The notes below the pieces were generated by a model. The model had not been told where the DNA came from, did no database searches, and was given only the letters and a program-made list of their open reading frames with translations. Made by a program: the position numbers and the translations under genes. A DNA stretch of 64,000 nt from Dreissena polymorpha (taxonomy: Eukaryota > Mollusca > Bivalvia > Myida > Dreissenidae), in assembly GCF_020536995.1 (NCBI RefSeq), contig NC_068357.1, forward strand, positions 59,029,623-59,093,622. The letters are read 5' to 3'. Positions within the stretch are counted from its first letter, which is position 1. The number at the start of each line of letters is the position of its first letter. Positions 63,870 to 64,000 of this stretch are shown here, one piece after another.

Positions 63870-64000
63870 CTGACAAGAGAACGGCATGCTTGTTATAGAC
63901 TGAATACTTAAGTTAACCCAGTGTCTTGTTCATGTCACAGAGCATTAAAAGACTAATGCAATTTACCCAGACTTTATAATCTGGCTATTTAATTTTCAAA

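Overview
The window looks like a stretch of a repeat-rich, AT-rich bivalve genome. Two spliced animal genes can be read (a GADD45-family gene and the 3' part of a RAVER/PTB-binding ribonucleoprotein gene), together with one orphan exon matching KAT14. Several interspersed repeats are ones I remember from bivalve sequence, and a dreissenid mussel is my best guess. The species call rests on memory and is not proven here.

Layout. 1-5.2 kb: a broken NACHT-LRR (NLR-like) gene on the + strand with a long tandem array of 44-residue leucine-rich units. 5.2-8.5 kb: decayed repeats and a 336-bp MITE. 8.9-11.5 kb: a fossil DIRS-type retroelement on the - strand, followed by two weak exon-like fragments. 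13.8-15.4 kb: a 59-bp satellite that runs directly into a LINE ORF1 fragment. 17.0-19.2 kb: a nested fold-back element. 21.3-24.9 kb: a decayed L1/Tx1-like LINE. 24.9-25.9 kb: an inverted-repeat element with an internal 172-bp tandem expansion.

27.6-49.0 kb: a direct segmental duplication of a whole GADD45-like locus. Copy A (27.6-35.7 kb) is damaged. Copy B (38.2-49.0 kb) has four exons with consistent phases and an intact 211-residue reading. Both copies keep a TATA-like box, CCAAT boxes and a perfect heat-shock element. Each copy carries a mobile insertion that the other lacks, so each supplies the other's empty site. A 20-bp satellite downstream has grown to about 4 kb in copy B. A KAT14-like terminal exon lies between the two copies.

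50.6-64 kb: the 3' half of a RAVER-like gene on the - strand. Eight exons (614 codons plus stop) have fully consistent phases, PTB-binding [S/G][I/L]LGxxP motifs and a C-terminus almost identical to vertebrate RAVER1. The N-terminal RRM exons would lie beyond the right edge.

The most unusual signal is in this RAVER gene. Two introns and the 3' UTR each hold a tandem array whose unit is a copy of the 3' edge of the exon just upstream. In the introns the unit spans the 5' splice site, giving rows of decoy splice donors. I know of no name for this.
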